DNA of 64,000 nt, taken from the NCBI GenBank assembly GCA_049645705.1, contig JBARUK010000002.1, positions 74,707-138,706 of the forward strand. The letters are read 5' to 3'. A program made the translations under genes and the position numbers. How positions within the stretch are numbered: the first letter of the stretch is position 1; the number at the start of each line of letters is the position of its first letter. Below the pieces are notes generated by a model. That model was not told the DNA's origin and did no database searches. It saw only the letters and a list, made by a program, of their open reading frames with translations. The DNA comes from JBGNFV01 sp049645705. Its GTDB lineage: Bacteria; Bacteroidota; Bacteroidia; Cytophagales; Cyclobacteriaceae. Positions 52,530 to 60,611 of this stretch are shown here, in pieces.

Positions 52530-54182
52530 TTAGCGGACTATTTCCAGCATAGCAGGCATAGGCGCTACATCGCTCTGGTCTGCATTCACTACAGAAGCGG
52601 ACCTTACGCCCGGCGCGGCACCTTCGTTCACAGCCACGCTCAAAGTGATAGCCGTATATGTAGAAGGCGTACTGTTACCGGGTACGGCGTACATTACCTT
52701 TTCCTGCACACTTTCCACTTTGACTGTTACATCACGGTCATGGAAGGATATAGCAGGATATGTATCGCTGCGGCCTTCCTTTGCCGTGCAGGTATCTACG
52801 ATCATAACCATTGATGCTCTGCTACCCGCACGTAGCTGCGGCGGTATGAAGGTGGAGTTACTCAGTAGTGGTATAGGATGGTCTACAGGATTTGGCACCA
52901 TGGTGTTATACATGACTTCAAATTGATCTGCGTGAAACAGTTGCTGGGGCTGCGCGTAGGTTTTGGCAGGTTCAGGTGTTCCCACTTCATCGTAGCCATT
53001 GGGCTTGGTACCCTGGTAAGCACCCGCCGCTATTTGCATTTTGAAGGTAGACGCTACCTGTGAGCCCCAATCTATCGTTTTTCCGCCTATAGTAATATCA
53101 CCTACTACAAAGCCCTTATCCGCCGGCACTTCATACACGGCGTGCAGGATGTAGTTACCTGGCATACCATTCAGTTCGGAGGTTCCTCTCACGATCGTCC
53201 AGTATTCTGAGGCACTTGAGCCGTCAGGTGTTCTATAGCTGCTGAAATCCGGCATCTGGATATACAGGCCGGGAGGGTTTGCCAGCGTTACGTTAAAACC
53301 TTTATCTACAAAGGCGTTCACATTACCCCCGATATTGGGGTCGCTGTTACGGTTCTTTTGTCCGAACCGGGCAAAGCAGTTTAGTGTGTTATATTCAGAT
53401 GAAGGCCATGAGGTACCTCCGTTGGGGTTGTTTCTAAGTACAGAGGAAGCAGTGGCCAGGCCTATTTCTGTCTGTAATGTATTAGGCGTACTGGTAAGGT
53501 GTATGGCTCCGCCTTTGCTGTCGTCAGCTACCGTCCCGGAGTTCCACTTATTTAGCGGATTGTATACCGGGTTACCGGTGACTGGGTCAGTCACGCCCGG
53601 CAGGCTCAGGTCTTCCAGCGTGATATGATCCTTATTCAGTATGCTTTTGTAAAGACTCAGTACCTTTTCAGGGTCTATCTGCCAGAGGCTGTTCCAGTAT
53701 TCAGGGTTTTCGCAGGTAAATATGATCCTGGTTATTTTACCTTCGCTGTTGCGGGCAACAGCCCACTCACAGTATTCATCCTGCCAGCCACGCGGGCCAT
53801 AAGGGAAGTAAGCCACCTCCTGGCCATTACCAGAGCAGGGGCTATCCGATATCTTACCCGGTATTTCACCTGTATCAGCCCACTCGTTTAGCTGATCCTG
53901 TGAAGCCTGCGGGAAGTTAAACGCCAGTCTGCCGGGGAAAGGTGACCAGGTAATAGGTGCTACAGTAGACTGGTTACCGTCTTCAGTCGGGTTATAGTAG
54001 TTAGTAGTAGCGGGGGTATTGGTTGTATTCCAGGGGTTTCCTGACATACCCTGCCTGGTAAAGCCGTTAAGGTTCTGGTTCCACAACTCGTTTAAGGCTT
54101 CCTGCTTGGTCTTATTGTCCGTAAAGTCCTGTACCTCCGCAGGGGTTTTAAACTTTTCACTGGTTGATTCTGCGTTACTCAT
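52530..54182 (-). CDS. Large protein of unknown function, partner of the heme lipoprotein
   Basis: I do not recognise this 550-residue protein. It starts MSNAESTSEKFKTPAEVQDF at ATG 54182 and has no signal peptide or membrane segment. It contains aromatic and Cys-bearing stretches such as EVAYFPYGPRGWQDEYCEWA and RIIFTCENPEYWNSLWQIDP, an STPNTLQTEIGLATASSVLR segment, and a C-terminal beta-rich part ending MPAMLEIVR. It precedes the heme lipoprotein by 183 bp in the same direction; the two are plausibly one functional unit. Eight or so cysteines and many Trp suggest an enzyme or a cofactor-binding scaffold, but no motif is diagnostic. Confidence 0.72.
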   Translation of the reverse strand: MSNAESTSEKFKTPAEVQDFTDNKTKQEALNELWNQNLNGFTRQGMSGNPWNTTNTPATTNYYNPTEDGNQSTVAPITWSPFPGRLAFNFPQASQDQLNEWADTGEIPGKISDSPCSGNGQEVAYFPYGPRGWQDEYCEWAVARNSEGKITRIIFTCENPEYWNSLWQIDPEKVLSLYKSILNKDHITLEDLSLPGVTDPVTGNPVYNPLNKWNSGTVADDSKGGAIHLTSTPNTLQTEIGLATASSVLRNNPNGGTSWPSSEYNTLNCFARFGQKNRNSDPNIGGNVNAFVDKGFNVTLANPPGLYIQMPDFSSYRTPDGSSASEYWTIVRGTSELNGMPGNYILHAVYEVPADKGFVVGDITIGGKTIDWGSQVASTFKMQIAAGAYQGTKPNGYDEVGTPEPAKTYAQPQQLFHADQFEVMYNTMVPNPVDHPIPLLSNSTFIPPQLRAGSRASMVMIVDTCTAKEGRSDTYPAISFHDRDVTVKVESVQEKVMYAVPGNSTPSTYTAITLSVAVNEGAAPGVRSASVVNADQSDVAPMPAMLEIVR

Positions 54183-54610
54183 GAAAATCTAGTATTAAAA
54201 TGTTTTGAAGGCCCGTAAGGCCTGTCACTTAATCAAATGTACACGCTTAATCGTATGGGGAGAGTTAACATAACAGGCAGGCACTTTAAAAAAACAGATC
54301 TCCGAATAAGAGTTACTGCACATGACCCGGGTGAAGATATTTAGTATGAGGCTCTTATCTTTTAGTACAGGGGCCAAAAAAAACCGGGTGTGCGCCCGGT
54401 TTTTTATACAATTATCATGTAGTTATAGCCAATAATTATGGTATTGTGCACCATGAAAAGGGTATGTGCAAGCCTGTAGTACCTTCGCAGATCGTGACAT
54501 CTCTGCTATCCGGCGTAAGGCAGTCACTACCCATTGTATCATATTAAACGATAAAGACCAACAACCTCTCGAATGAAAATAAAGAAGGAAATAGAAACCT
54601 ATCTTTAGAA
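54183..54610. other. Spacer with a terminator and one doubtful tiny frame
   Basis: Apart from the hairpin at 54376-54406, a 32-codon minus-strand frame at 54436-54534 (MGSDCLTPDSRDVTICEG..., two TT/GG stretches, three Cys) resembles a precursor core by composition but lacks the family leader. I do not count it as a gene. Confidence 0.5.
54376..54406. terminator. Bidirectional terminator
   Basis: AAAAACCGGG-TGTGCG-CCCGGTTTTTT, with A and T runs on both sides. Confidence 0.8.
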
Positions 54611-54691
54611 ATAGAAATCGACCAGCTCGTCTATCAACTCTACGACCTGACGCCGGAGGAGATTGCGCTGGTGGAAGAGGGCGTGGGGTAG
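54611..54691 (+). pseudogene. Relic of an Eco57I-type restriction-modification gene, C-terminal end
   Basis: A 26-codon frame to the TAG at 54689 reads IEIDQLVYQLYDLTPEEIAL then VEEGVG. The pattern IDxLVYxLYxLTxEEIxxVEG is the usual C-terminus of Eco57I-like type IIG methyltransferase-endonucleases. Nothing else of such a gene is present here. It may come from the same lost gene as the fragment at 49305, five kilobases away in the same orientation, or from a second one. Confidence 0.6.
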
Positions 54692-54720
54692 TCTTCTGTA
54701 ACGGCTATATCTGAATATAT

Positions 54721-54757
54721 AAAAAACCCTGCCTCTGTAGATAGAAGCAGGGTTTTT
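54721..54757 (-). terminator. Terminator of the small secreted protein gene
   Basis: AAAAACCCTGC pairs with GCAGGGTTTTT (54722-54732 / 54747-54757); symmetrical, so it may act in both directions. Confidence 0.85.
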
Positions 54758-54820
54758 AGAATAGCTCACCCTTTACTAAAGGTGGTTTTTAGTTCACCTG
54801 GAAGCTCCGGGATGATTTAC

Positions 54821-55150
54821 TTAATAGCAGCTTGTTCGCTTATAGCTGGTAATGGTGTCTTCGCACACGCCGGGGTAGTTATCTACATCGCAGTTTACAT
54901 AGTAGTTTACTATGTAGCAGTTGCCCACAGTGAAGTTATAGGTAGTGCCGCCGCCATACACGCTCTGTACCGTGCTTGTAGTAAGGTCCATGAAGCTGTA
55001 CTGTCCGGCGTTATAGCCGATGTACTGTCCTCTGATCTCATTGGCTGCAAATGTGGCTTCTGCTATCTCGGCTTTGTCCGTGGCGTTGATACCAAACGAA
55101 AGGGTGGTCATCATGCCCAGCAGGGCAATGGCTAATAGGATCTTTTTCAT
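54821..55150 (-). CDS. Small secreted protein of unknown function
   Basis: 109 residues from ATG 55150, with a clear signal peptide (MKKILLAIALLGMMTTLSFG). The mature 89 residues are Tyr/Asn/Thr-rich, with IRGQYIGYNAGQYSFMDLTT, then GNCYIVNYYVNCDVDNYPGV, and four cysteines towards the C-terminus. It does not carry the GG leader of the neighbouring peptides. No family recognised. It has its own terminator and lies between restriction-modification debris and the precursor genes 10-12. Confidence 0.7.
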   Translation of the reverse strand: MKKILLAIALLGMMTTLSFGINATDKAEIAEATFAANEIRGQYIGYNAGQYSFMDLTTSTVQSVYGGGTTYNFTVGNCYIVNYYVNCDVDNYPGVCEDTITSYKRTSCY

Positions 55151-55496
55151 AGGTTTAGCTTAATTTTACATAGGTAATAATATATGCAGCCTATAAAATC
55201 AGAGCGGCAATTCCTAATAAGGATCGCCTAATAGTTAAATTATATTGCCATAAGGATGGTTTTTGCAAGGATTATTCTATATGATCTGGATCTACTCCAC
55301 GTAAGGTGGTTAGTATTATTAGACTTACATACAGCAATAATAGTGCAGTAGGTAGTGGCAGTTTTAGGAAGCTGCTCTGATATCGCTAGCACCGCAGTAA
55401 CAAACTCCCCGCCTTGAAAAGGAGGGGGTGGTTTCGTGCAGACTATTGAATATATAGTATAGAGCAAGTACGACTAGCAAAGACAGATACACTCAA
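55151..55496. other. Spacer without a recognised gene
   Basis: Holds a CCCCGCCTT-GAAA-AGGAGGGGG-type imperfect hairpin near 55408-55432 of the sort often seen in Bacteroidota spacers, and no supported reading frame. Confidence 0.5.
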
Positions 55497-55527
55497 CAAA
55501 AAAAATCCCCACCAGCAAAGCTGATAG
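55497..55527 (-). terminator. Probable terminator of precursor genes 11 and 10
   Basis: CCCC...AGC-AAA-GCT...GGGG imperfect stem followed by eight T residues on the minus strand. Confidence 0.55.
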
Positions 55528-55554
55528 GGGCTGCAGGTGGGAAAGCCCGCGCGC

Positions 55555-55752
55555 TTAATATGGTTCACAGCAGATACACGTGCCTGGATCCGGGTCAGGC
55601 TCACGGCAGATATCGCCGCAAGACTCTACTAGGGTTTCACAGGATGCAATGCCCTGGGTATCATAATCTGCCCCGCCATTTATTCGTTTAGCCTGGGAGG
55701 TAGTAAAGCTCTTTACCTGAAGCTCTTTGAGTAGTAATTTGTCTTTCTTCAT
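55555..55752 (-). CDS. GG-leader cysteine-rich precursor peptide 10
   Basis: 65 residues from ATG 55752. Leader MKKDKLLLKELQVKSFTTSQ plus AKRINGG (GG at 26-27). Core of 38 residues: ADYDTQGIASC, ETLVESC, GDIC, REPDPDPGTC, ICCEPY, giving six cysteines, including a CxCC cluster near the end. The core is acidic with a DPDP linker. It starts 14 bp after the stop of precursor 11, so both are in one transcript. Six cysteines would suit a disulfide-rich or multi-ring product. Confidence 0.78.
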   Translation of the reverse strand: MKKDKLLLKELQVKSFTTSQAKRINGGADYDTQGIASCETLVESCGDICREPDPDPGTCICCEPY

Positions 55753-55766
55753 AATCAGTTAGTTGG

Positions 55767-55937
55767 TTAATTAGTAGGTGGGCAGCAGCTTCCGCCTGTA
55801 CAGCCGGTAGGGCATGTACACTCACTTTCACCCGTAAAAAGCCAGGCACCGTATACCAGGGCTGCCTCTTTCTTAATGAACCGTATGGTGAAACTTTCTA
55901 TAGTAGGTAAAGGTAGTTGAAGCTTATTATTTTCCAT
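55767..55937 (-). CDS. Precursor-like peptide 11 with altered leader, Cys-rich C-terminus
   Basis: 56 residues from ATG 55937. The N-terminus MENNKLQLPLPTIESFTIRF keeps the L-x-L-P and ESFT elements of the family, but the Gly-Gly cleavage site is missing (ALVYGAWLF at the equivalent position). The C-terminal third, ESECTCPTGCTGGSCCPPTN, has five cysteines, starting with CxC. It may be processed at a different site, or be a diverging copy. It directly precedes precursor 10. Confidence 0.65.
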   Translation of the reverse strand: MENNKLQLPLPTIESFTIRFIKKEAALVYGAWLFTGESECTCPTGCTGGSCCPPTN

Positions 55938-56035
55938 GTTAATTGTGATTTATAATACAATTAAATGCACTAAAAACCAAGTACTTACGCCTTCCCCTAT
56001 GTATTGGGAGTTATGAGAGGGGGCATGGAGGAAAT

Positions 56036-56069
56036 AAAAAAGACCGGCGGGTATACTCGCCGGTCTTTT
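56036..56069 (-). terminator. Terminator of precursor gene 12
   Basis: AAAAGACCGGCG pairs perfectly with CGCCGGTCTTTT, followed by T/A-rich sequence; 67 bp after the stop at 56136. Confidence 0.85.
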
Positions 56070-56135
56070 ATCAGTTTCGAATTATGTTAATCGTAATACA
56101 AGTATAGAAGAGAGTACTCCTCTGCTATACTTTTT

Positions 56136-56303
56136 TTAGCAACAGTCAGGATCCTCTTCATCACAGTCGCCGTTGCAAGTGTAGACACCGGAGCAGCAGT
56201 CCGAATACCAGAATGAAGCCCTTCCGCCTTTAATGGTGTGTACTTTGGAAGTAGAGAAGCTCTCTACGTTCAGGTCCTGGAGTTTAATTTTTTTGTTCTT
56301 CAT
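56136..56303 (-). CDS. GG-leader cysteine-rich precursor peptide 12
   Basis: 55 residues from ATG 56303. Leader MKNKKIKLQDLNVESFSTSK plus VHTIKGG. Core RASFWYSDCC, SGVYTCNGDC, DEEDPDCC: six cysteines, two as CC pairs, in a strongly acidic context. It differs from the alternating-cysteine members but has the same leader. It is divergent from the BNR-repeat gene at 56369 and ends in a strong terminator. Confidence 0.78.
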   Translation of the reverse strand: MKNKKIKLQDLNVESFSTSKVHTIKGGRASFWYSDCCSGVYTCNGDCDEEDPDCC

Positions 56304-56368
56304 AGTTTCATAAGTTTAATGAACTATAAATTACAACTGATCTCAGTGATAAACTAACCCGCTAAGCT

Positions 56369-57403
56369 TTGTACAGATTTATTCTTTTCTCCCTCCTGTT
56401 TCTTATAGGGTACCTACCCGTAGCGGCCCAGTCTGTGGTACTTACAGAGCAGACGCTGCCAGCGCCAGTCAGCTACCGTGGTATGCACGTACTCTCAGAC
56501 TCGCTGGTGTGGATGAGCGGGCCGGAGGGCACTATCCTGCGTACCAGCAATGGCGGAGGTAGCTGGGAGCGGCTCCCTCCTCCCCCGGCGCACTCGCTGG
56601 ACTACCGCACGCTGTGGGCTTTTGATGACCAGACGGCGGTCATAGGTACAGCCGGACAGCCGGCGCTGATCTACCGTACGGAAGACGGGGGCACCTCCTG
56701 GCAGGAGGTGTACCGGGACAGTACAGGCGAGGCGTTTTTTGATGCACTGCTATTTGGTGATGACTCGGTAGGGATCATGATGAGTGACCCGGTAGAGGGT
56801 AAGTTTCTGCTGCTGGCTACGGTATACGGTGGCAGGGAATGGCGGCCTGTGCCTGCCGAGGCTGTTCCGGATGCTATAGCGGGCGAAGCGGGCTTTGCGG
56901 CCAGCAATAGCGGCATGATCGCCCTGGGAGACTCGGTGCTGATGTTCGCGACGGGAGGCAGCAAAGTAAGAGTGATACGGCTGGATGGCAGCCAGCCCGG
57001 CTGGTACCCGGTGGAGCTGCCTATGGAAGCGACAAGCGAGGCCAGGGGTGTATACAGTATGGCCCATAATGCCCGGGGCTATGTAGTGGCCGTGGGGGGT
57101 GACTATACCAAAGTGGAAGAGGAAGAAAATAACCTGGTGGTGTCTGCAGATGGCGGCCTTACGTGGGAGCGTATAGATGGCTCCGGCCTACGGGGCTACC
57201 GCTCGGGAGTGGCGTATGTACCGGGAACTGATGCGACCTTTGTGGCAGTGGGTACGTCGGGCATGGACATAACCCGGGACGGGGGCCAGTCGTGGGAGCC
57301 GCTATCAGACCTGAAGCTAAATGCCATTCGCATGGCTCCATCGGGCAAGGTGGGCTGGGCCGTTGGCCCTGAGGGTAACCTGGTGAAGCTGGTGGTGGAG
57401 TAG
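56369..57403 (+). CDS. Secreted BNR/Ycf48-like beta-propeller protein
   Basis: 344 residues. The only start that keeps the signal peptide (MYRFILFSLLFLIGYLPVAAQ) is a TTG at 56369. The protein has repeated Asp-box motifs: SNGGGSWERL, TEDGGTSWQEV, SADGGLTWERI, TRDGGQSWEPL, spread along the chain, as in the BNR / Ycf48-like (photosystem II stability factor-like) propellers that Bacteroidota secrete as glycosidase-like or assembly-factor-like proteins. The ending GKVGWAVGPEGNLVKLVVE closes the last blade. There is no T9SS sorting domain, so it is probably periplasmic. Function beyond the fold is not known. Confidence 0.82.
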   Translation: MYRFILFSLLFLIGYLPVAAQSVVLTEQTLPAPVSYRGMHVLSDSLVWMSGPEGTILRTSNGGGSWERLPPPPAHSLDYRTLWAFDDQTAVIGTAGQPALIYRTEDGGTSWQEVYRDSTGEAFFDALLFGDDSVGIMMSDPVEGKFLLLATVYGGREWRPVPAEAVPDAIAGEAGFAASNSGMIALGDSVLMFATGGSKVRVIRLDGSQPGWYPVELPMEATSEARGVYSMAHNARGYVVAVGGDYTKVEEEENNLVVSADGGLTWERIDGSGLRGYRSGVAYVPGTDATFVAVGTSGMDITRDGGQSWEPLSDLKLNAIRMAPSGKVGWAVGPEGNLVKLVVE

Positions 57404-57882
57404 TCAGCCAGTTGGCTCACCTAATGAACAGCAGTTTAAATAAGCTTTCTGCCAGGGCCAGTTACAAACTGGCAATATTGGTTGATCACAAGTTACGTCT
57501 GCGACTAAACTCGCGATAGTGGTGCTGGTAGTTTGCAGCTACGTTAGTTCGAAGCCCCACTTAGAGGCCCGGTACAACTGGTCCCTATCCTCATCCACAA
57601 TCCCTTCCGTACGAGATTACCCTATCGCTAATCGCGCGGTAGTTACTGTGTGCAAACCCTTTAGTAGCATTAACCGCCACAATGCAGCACTTATTACAAC
57701 TTCTCGTATGGCGATTACTATATAAGCAGCATACAACCTGAAATGTGAGCGCACCAGCTCAGGACCGGGCTTATGCAGGAAAACGATAGAAAGCTACCAG
57801 CAAAAAGACTGCGAGCTTATTATCAGATAAACCAACTCAACTCCTCCTGTATACGGGACCGGGGGGTTCAACTGATTACGCT
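57404..57882. other. Spacer with third, diverged copy of the 90-bp repeat
   Basis: Only the repeat at 57449-57527 stands out; no gene is supported. Confidence 0.55.
57449..57527. repeat. 90-bp dispersed repeat, copy 3 (diverged)
   Basis: CTGCCAGGGCCAGTTACAAA ... GATCACAAGTTACGTCTGCG ... ACTCGCGATAGTGG keeps the order of landmarks of copies 1 and 2 (CTGCCAG, AGTTACAAACT, ATCAC, ACTCGCGATAGTGG) but with many changes. Confidence 0.65.
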
Positions 57883-58335
57883 GTGATCTCCAAAATGCAG
57901 GATCAGGCCCTACAGGGACACGTTAGCCTAGAGGCCCATGATAATAGCGATGGCGTGAAATCGCCCGACCTGCAGAAAGACTTACCTGATGATGCGTACC
58001 TTCAAAGACTTGAACACCAGCGGAAACAATATTACATTATATTTTTAATTTTCGGCAGCATCATTCTGATGTCTCTGCTGATTGCGTCTTTTTATATGAT
58101 CAAGGCAAAGCGGGGGGCAGGCCTTGCTGAAAAAACCCTGCAACGCTTTAGAGAAGATTATTCGGCCACCTTGGAAGCAGTAAACGATGGTGTTTACGAC
58201 TGGAGTATTAAAACTAACTATGTTTCCTATTCCAAAGCAATTTTGGTTGATGCCGGGATATAGCGAACAAGTATTTAAATCTCATTGAGAGTTTGAAAAA
58301 ACAACTCAGGGAAAGCAAGCCGCCACACTTTAAGC
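57883..58335 (+). pseudogene. Truncated PAS-domain membrane sensor (remnant of a sensor kinase)
   Basis: From GTG 57883 (or ATG 57895): a soluble N-terminus, a membrane helix (YYIIFLIFGSIILMSLLIAS), then a linker coil and the start of a PAS domain (LEAVNDGVYDWSIKTNYVSY). The frame stops at 58261, but a neighbouring frame continues the PAS with FWLMPGYSEQVFKSH followed by TGA, where Trp would be expected, and EFEKTTQGK. So the gene carries a frameshift and a nonsense change, and the kinase part is absent. A short, intact 126-residue product could still be made but would lack a complete PAS. Confidence 0.65.
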
Positions 58336-58432
58336 TTCCAAATTGCATTTGCTTACCCCGCAGGCCTGGGAGTTTAACCAGGATACTTACTTATAACCCC
58401 ACGACACTCAGGCCGGACCCGGGGCTATGCAC

Positions 58433-58466
58433 AAAAAAAGCTTCCACCCTGACGGATGGAAGCTTT
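58433..58466 (-). terminator. Terminator of the catalase gene
   Basis: AAAGCTTCCA pairs with TGGAAGCTTT, followed by a T run on the minus strand. Confidence 0.8.
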
Positions 58467-58490
58467 ATGTGATTTAGTACTGAGAGCTGA

Positions 58491-60611
58491 TCAGGCCCCT
58501 TCTTTCCTGTCCCAGAAGCGTAGCTTCTTGCAGGCTTCCAGGAAGTCAGCACCGGATGAGCCGTTGCTGAGGTTCATGAAACCCTTGTCCAGGTTTTTCG
58601 GCAGGCCTGTTTTCTCAAAGAGTGGCAGAGCGGCCTCGTTATAGGCTACAAACTTATAGTGGGCGTAGCTGTTAGCCACAAACTCACGTGCGGGTGGCAT
58701 AGCAGCCAGGGCGTCTATACCTTCCTTGCTGCCTATAACGGCAATGGCATCGTATAGTACAGAGGGGCCACCTCCTACTTTCTCGTCCATCTGGTGAGGG
58801 TCGCCTTTAGAGCACTTGACACCGGCTATGCGTGGCCCGATCATCTCGACCATGGCACCGGCTTCGTTAGCAGCCTGTATGATATCGGCGGCGGCTTCGC
58901 TCTCGAAGCCTTCGCTTACCAGTATGCCTACTTTTCTTCCTTTGAAGCTGCCGGGCAGGTTCTTCAGGATGCTAAGCGCGTCGGACTTCTCTATGTCCTT
59001 TTTCACTTCCTTAGCTGGCTTGGCAGCCTGTGGCATACTCTCTATACCCAGTCCTTCGGCTACCTTTCCGGCCAGGCCATCGTCTACATTGAGCAGGTGG
59101 GCTACCATACGCTCGCGGATGGCCTCTTTCTCTACCTTGCTCAGCTCAAAGATGAGGGCATCGGCCATATGCTGCTGCTCTGTATCGGTCTGGCTTATGT
59201 AGAACTGCCGCGCCTGGCTGTAGTGGTCGGCGAAGCTTTCGGAGCGTACTCTCAGTTTGGGGCCGTCGGCCTCTTCGGGTACACTACGGTAGCCTTTTTC
59301 GGCTGTCTCGCGGGGGCCGCCGTCTTCAGTACCCCAGCTATTGGGCTCATAGTTAGCACGGCCTTTAGGGTTGTGCATAGACATGTGGCCATCCTGCTGG
59401 AAGTGCGCAAAGGGGCACTTGGGTGCATTAATGGGGATATGCGCAAAGTTAGGGCTGCCCAGGCGCTTCAGCTGCGTATCCAGATACGAGAAGTTACGGC
59501 CCTGCAGTAGCGGGTCATTGGAGAAGTCCACACCCGGCACTACATTACCCGTCTGGAACGCTACCTGCTCGGTCTCCTGGAAGAAGTTATCCGGCATGCG
59601 GTCCAGCACCATGCGGCCCACAGGCTTGGCAGGTACCAGCTCTTCGGGTATCAGCTTGGTGGCATCCAGCACATCAAAGTCAAACTGCTCGGCAAACTCC
59701 TCGTCGAACGTCTGCAGGCAAAGCTCCCACTCGGGGTAGTCGCCGTCTTTGATGCTGTCCCACAGGTCGCGGCGGTGGAAGTCCGGATCGGCACCGTTGA
59801 TCTTAACCGCCTCGTCCCATACCACAGACTGTACGCCCTGCTTAGGCTTCCAGAGGAATTTGGTGAAGGTGACCTTGCCCTCGGCATTTACCAGCTTAAA
59901 GGTATGCACGCCGAAGCCTTCCATAAAGCGCAGTGAGCGGGGTATGGTGCGGTCACTCATGATCCACATGACCATGTGCATGGACTCGGGCATGAGGGAG
60001 ATAAAGTCCCAGAAATTATCATGGGCCGTCTGTGCCTGCGGAAAACCACGGTCAGGCTCAGGCTTGGCCGCGTGGATCAGGTCCGGAAACTTAATGGCAT
60101 CCTGTATGAAGAACACGGGTATGTTATTGCCCACTATGTCCCAGTTGCCCTCTTTAGTGTAGAAGCGCACGGCAAAGCCGCGTACATCACGGGCCAGGTC
60201 GGCAGAGCCTTTGTTACCCGCTACGGTAGAGAAGCGTACAAACACGGGCGTTTTCTCGCCCTTACGCTGAAATATGTCAGCTTTGGTAAGCTCGGGAATG
60301 GGGTCGTACGTCTCGAAGTAACCATGGGCACCGTATCCGCGGGCGTGTACTACGCGCTCGGGTATACGCTCATGGTCAAAGTGAAACATTTTTTCGCGGA
60401 AGTGAAAGTCCTCCAGCAGTGTAGCACCCCGCGGACCGTGCTTCAGGGAGTTCTGGTCGTCGCTTACAGGTATCCCCTGCTGCGTGGTAAGGGGCTCGTA
60501 GCCCTGTTCGGCTTGCTGGTGGGTCTCGCCACCATTGCCCTGGTATACTTTTTCTTCTCCGTAAGAGACTTCCTTACGGCTGTCAGACTGGTCTGAATTC
60601 TTTTTGGCCAT
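58491..60611 (-). CDS. katE: Large-subunit (HPII-like) catalase
   Basis: 706 residues, the length of clade 2 catalases. The heme pocket shows RVVHARG with catalytic His89, Asn162 in IVGNNIPVFF, and the proximal Tyr in RNFSYLDTQLKRLG. A C-terminal flavodoxin-like (GATase1-like) domain of about 130 residues (GRKVGILVSEGFESEAAADI onward), typical of large-subunit catalases, is present. The N-terminal 55 residues are a hydrophilic extension, also normal for the group. It breaks down hydrogen peroxide in the cytoplasm. It is monocistronic with its own terminator, and may belong with the peroxiredoxin and ferritin-like genes to a general oxidative stress complement. Confidence 0.93.
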   Translation of the reverse strand: MAKKNSDQSDSRKEVSYGEEKVYQGNGGETHQQAEQGYEPLTTQQGIPVSDDQNSLKHGPRGATLLEDFHFREKMFHFDHERIPERVVHARGYGAHGYFETYDPIPELTKADIFQRKGEKTPVFVRFSTVAGNKGSADLARDVRGFAVRFYTKEGNWDIVGNNIPVFFIQDAIKFPDLIHAAKPEPDRGFPQAQTAHDNFWDFISLMPESMHMVMWIMSDRTIPRSLRFMEGFGVHTFKLVNAEGKVTFTKFLWKPKQGVQSVVWDEAVKINGADPDFHRRDLWDSIKDGDYPEWELCLQTFDEEFAEQFDFDVLDATKLIPEELVPAKPVGRMVLDRMPDNFFQETEQVAFQTGNVVPGVDFSNDPLLQGRNFSYLDTQLKRLGSPNFAHIPINAPKCPFAHFQQDGHMSMHNPKGRANYEPNSWGTEDGGPRETAEKGYRSVPEEADGPKLRVRSESFADHYSQARQFYISQTDTEQQHMADALIFELSKVEKEAIRERMVAHLLNVDDGLAGKVAEGLGIESMPQAAKPAKEVKKDIEKSDALSILKNLPGSFKGRKVGILVSEGFESEAAADIIQAANEAGAMVEMIGPRIAGVKCSKGDPHQMDEKVGGGPSVLYDAIAVIGSKEGIDALAAMPPAREFVANSYAHYKFVAYNEAALPLFEKTGLPKNLDKGFMNLSNGSSGADFLEACKKLRFWDRKEGA

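Noticed and set aside
54436..54534. 32-codon frame with three Cys, next to a terminator
   Set aside because: Composition is like a precursor core, but there is no leader, so it cannot be supported beyond coincidence.
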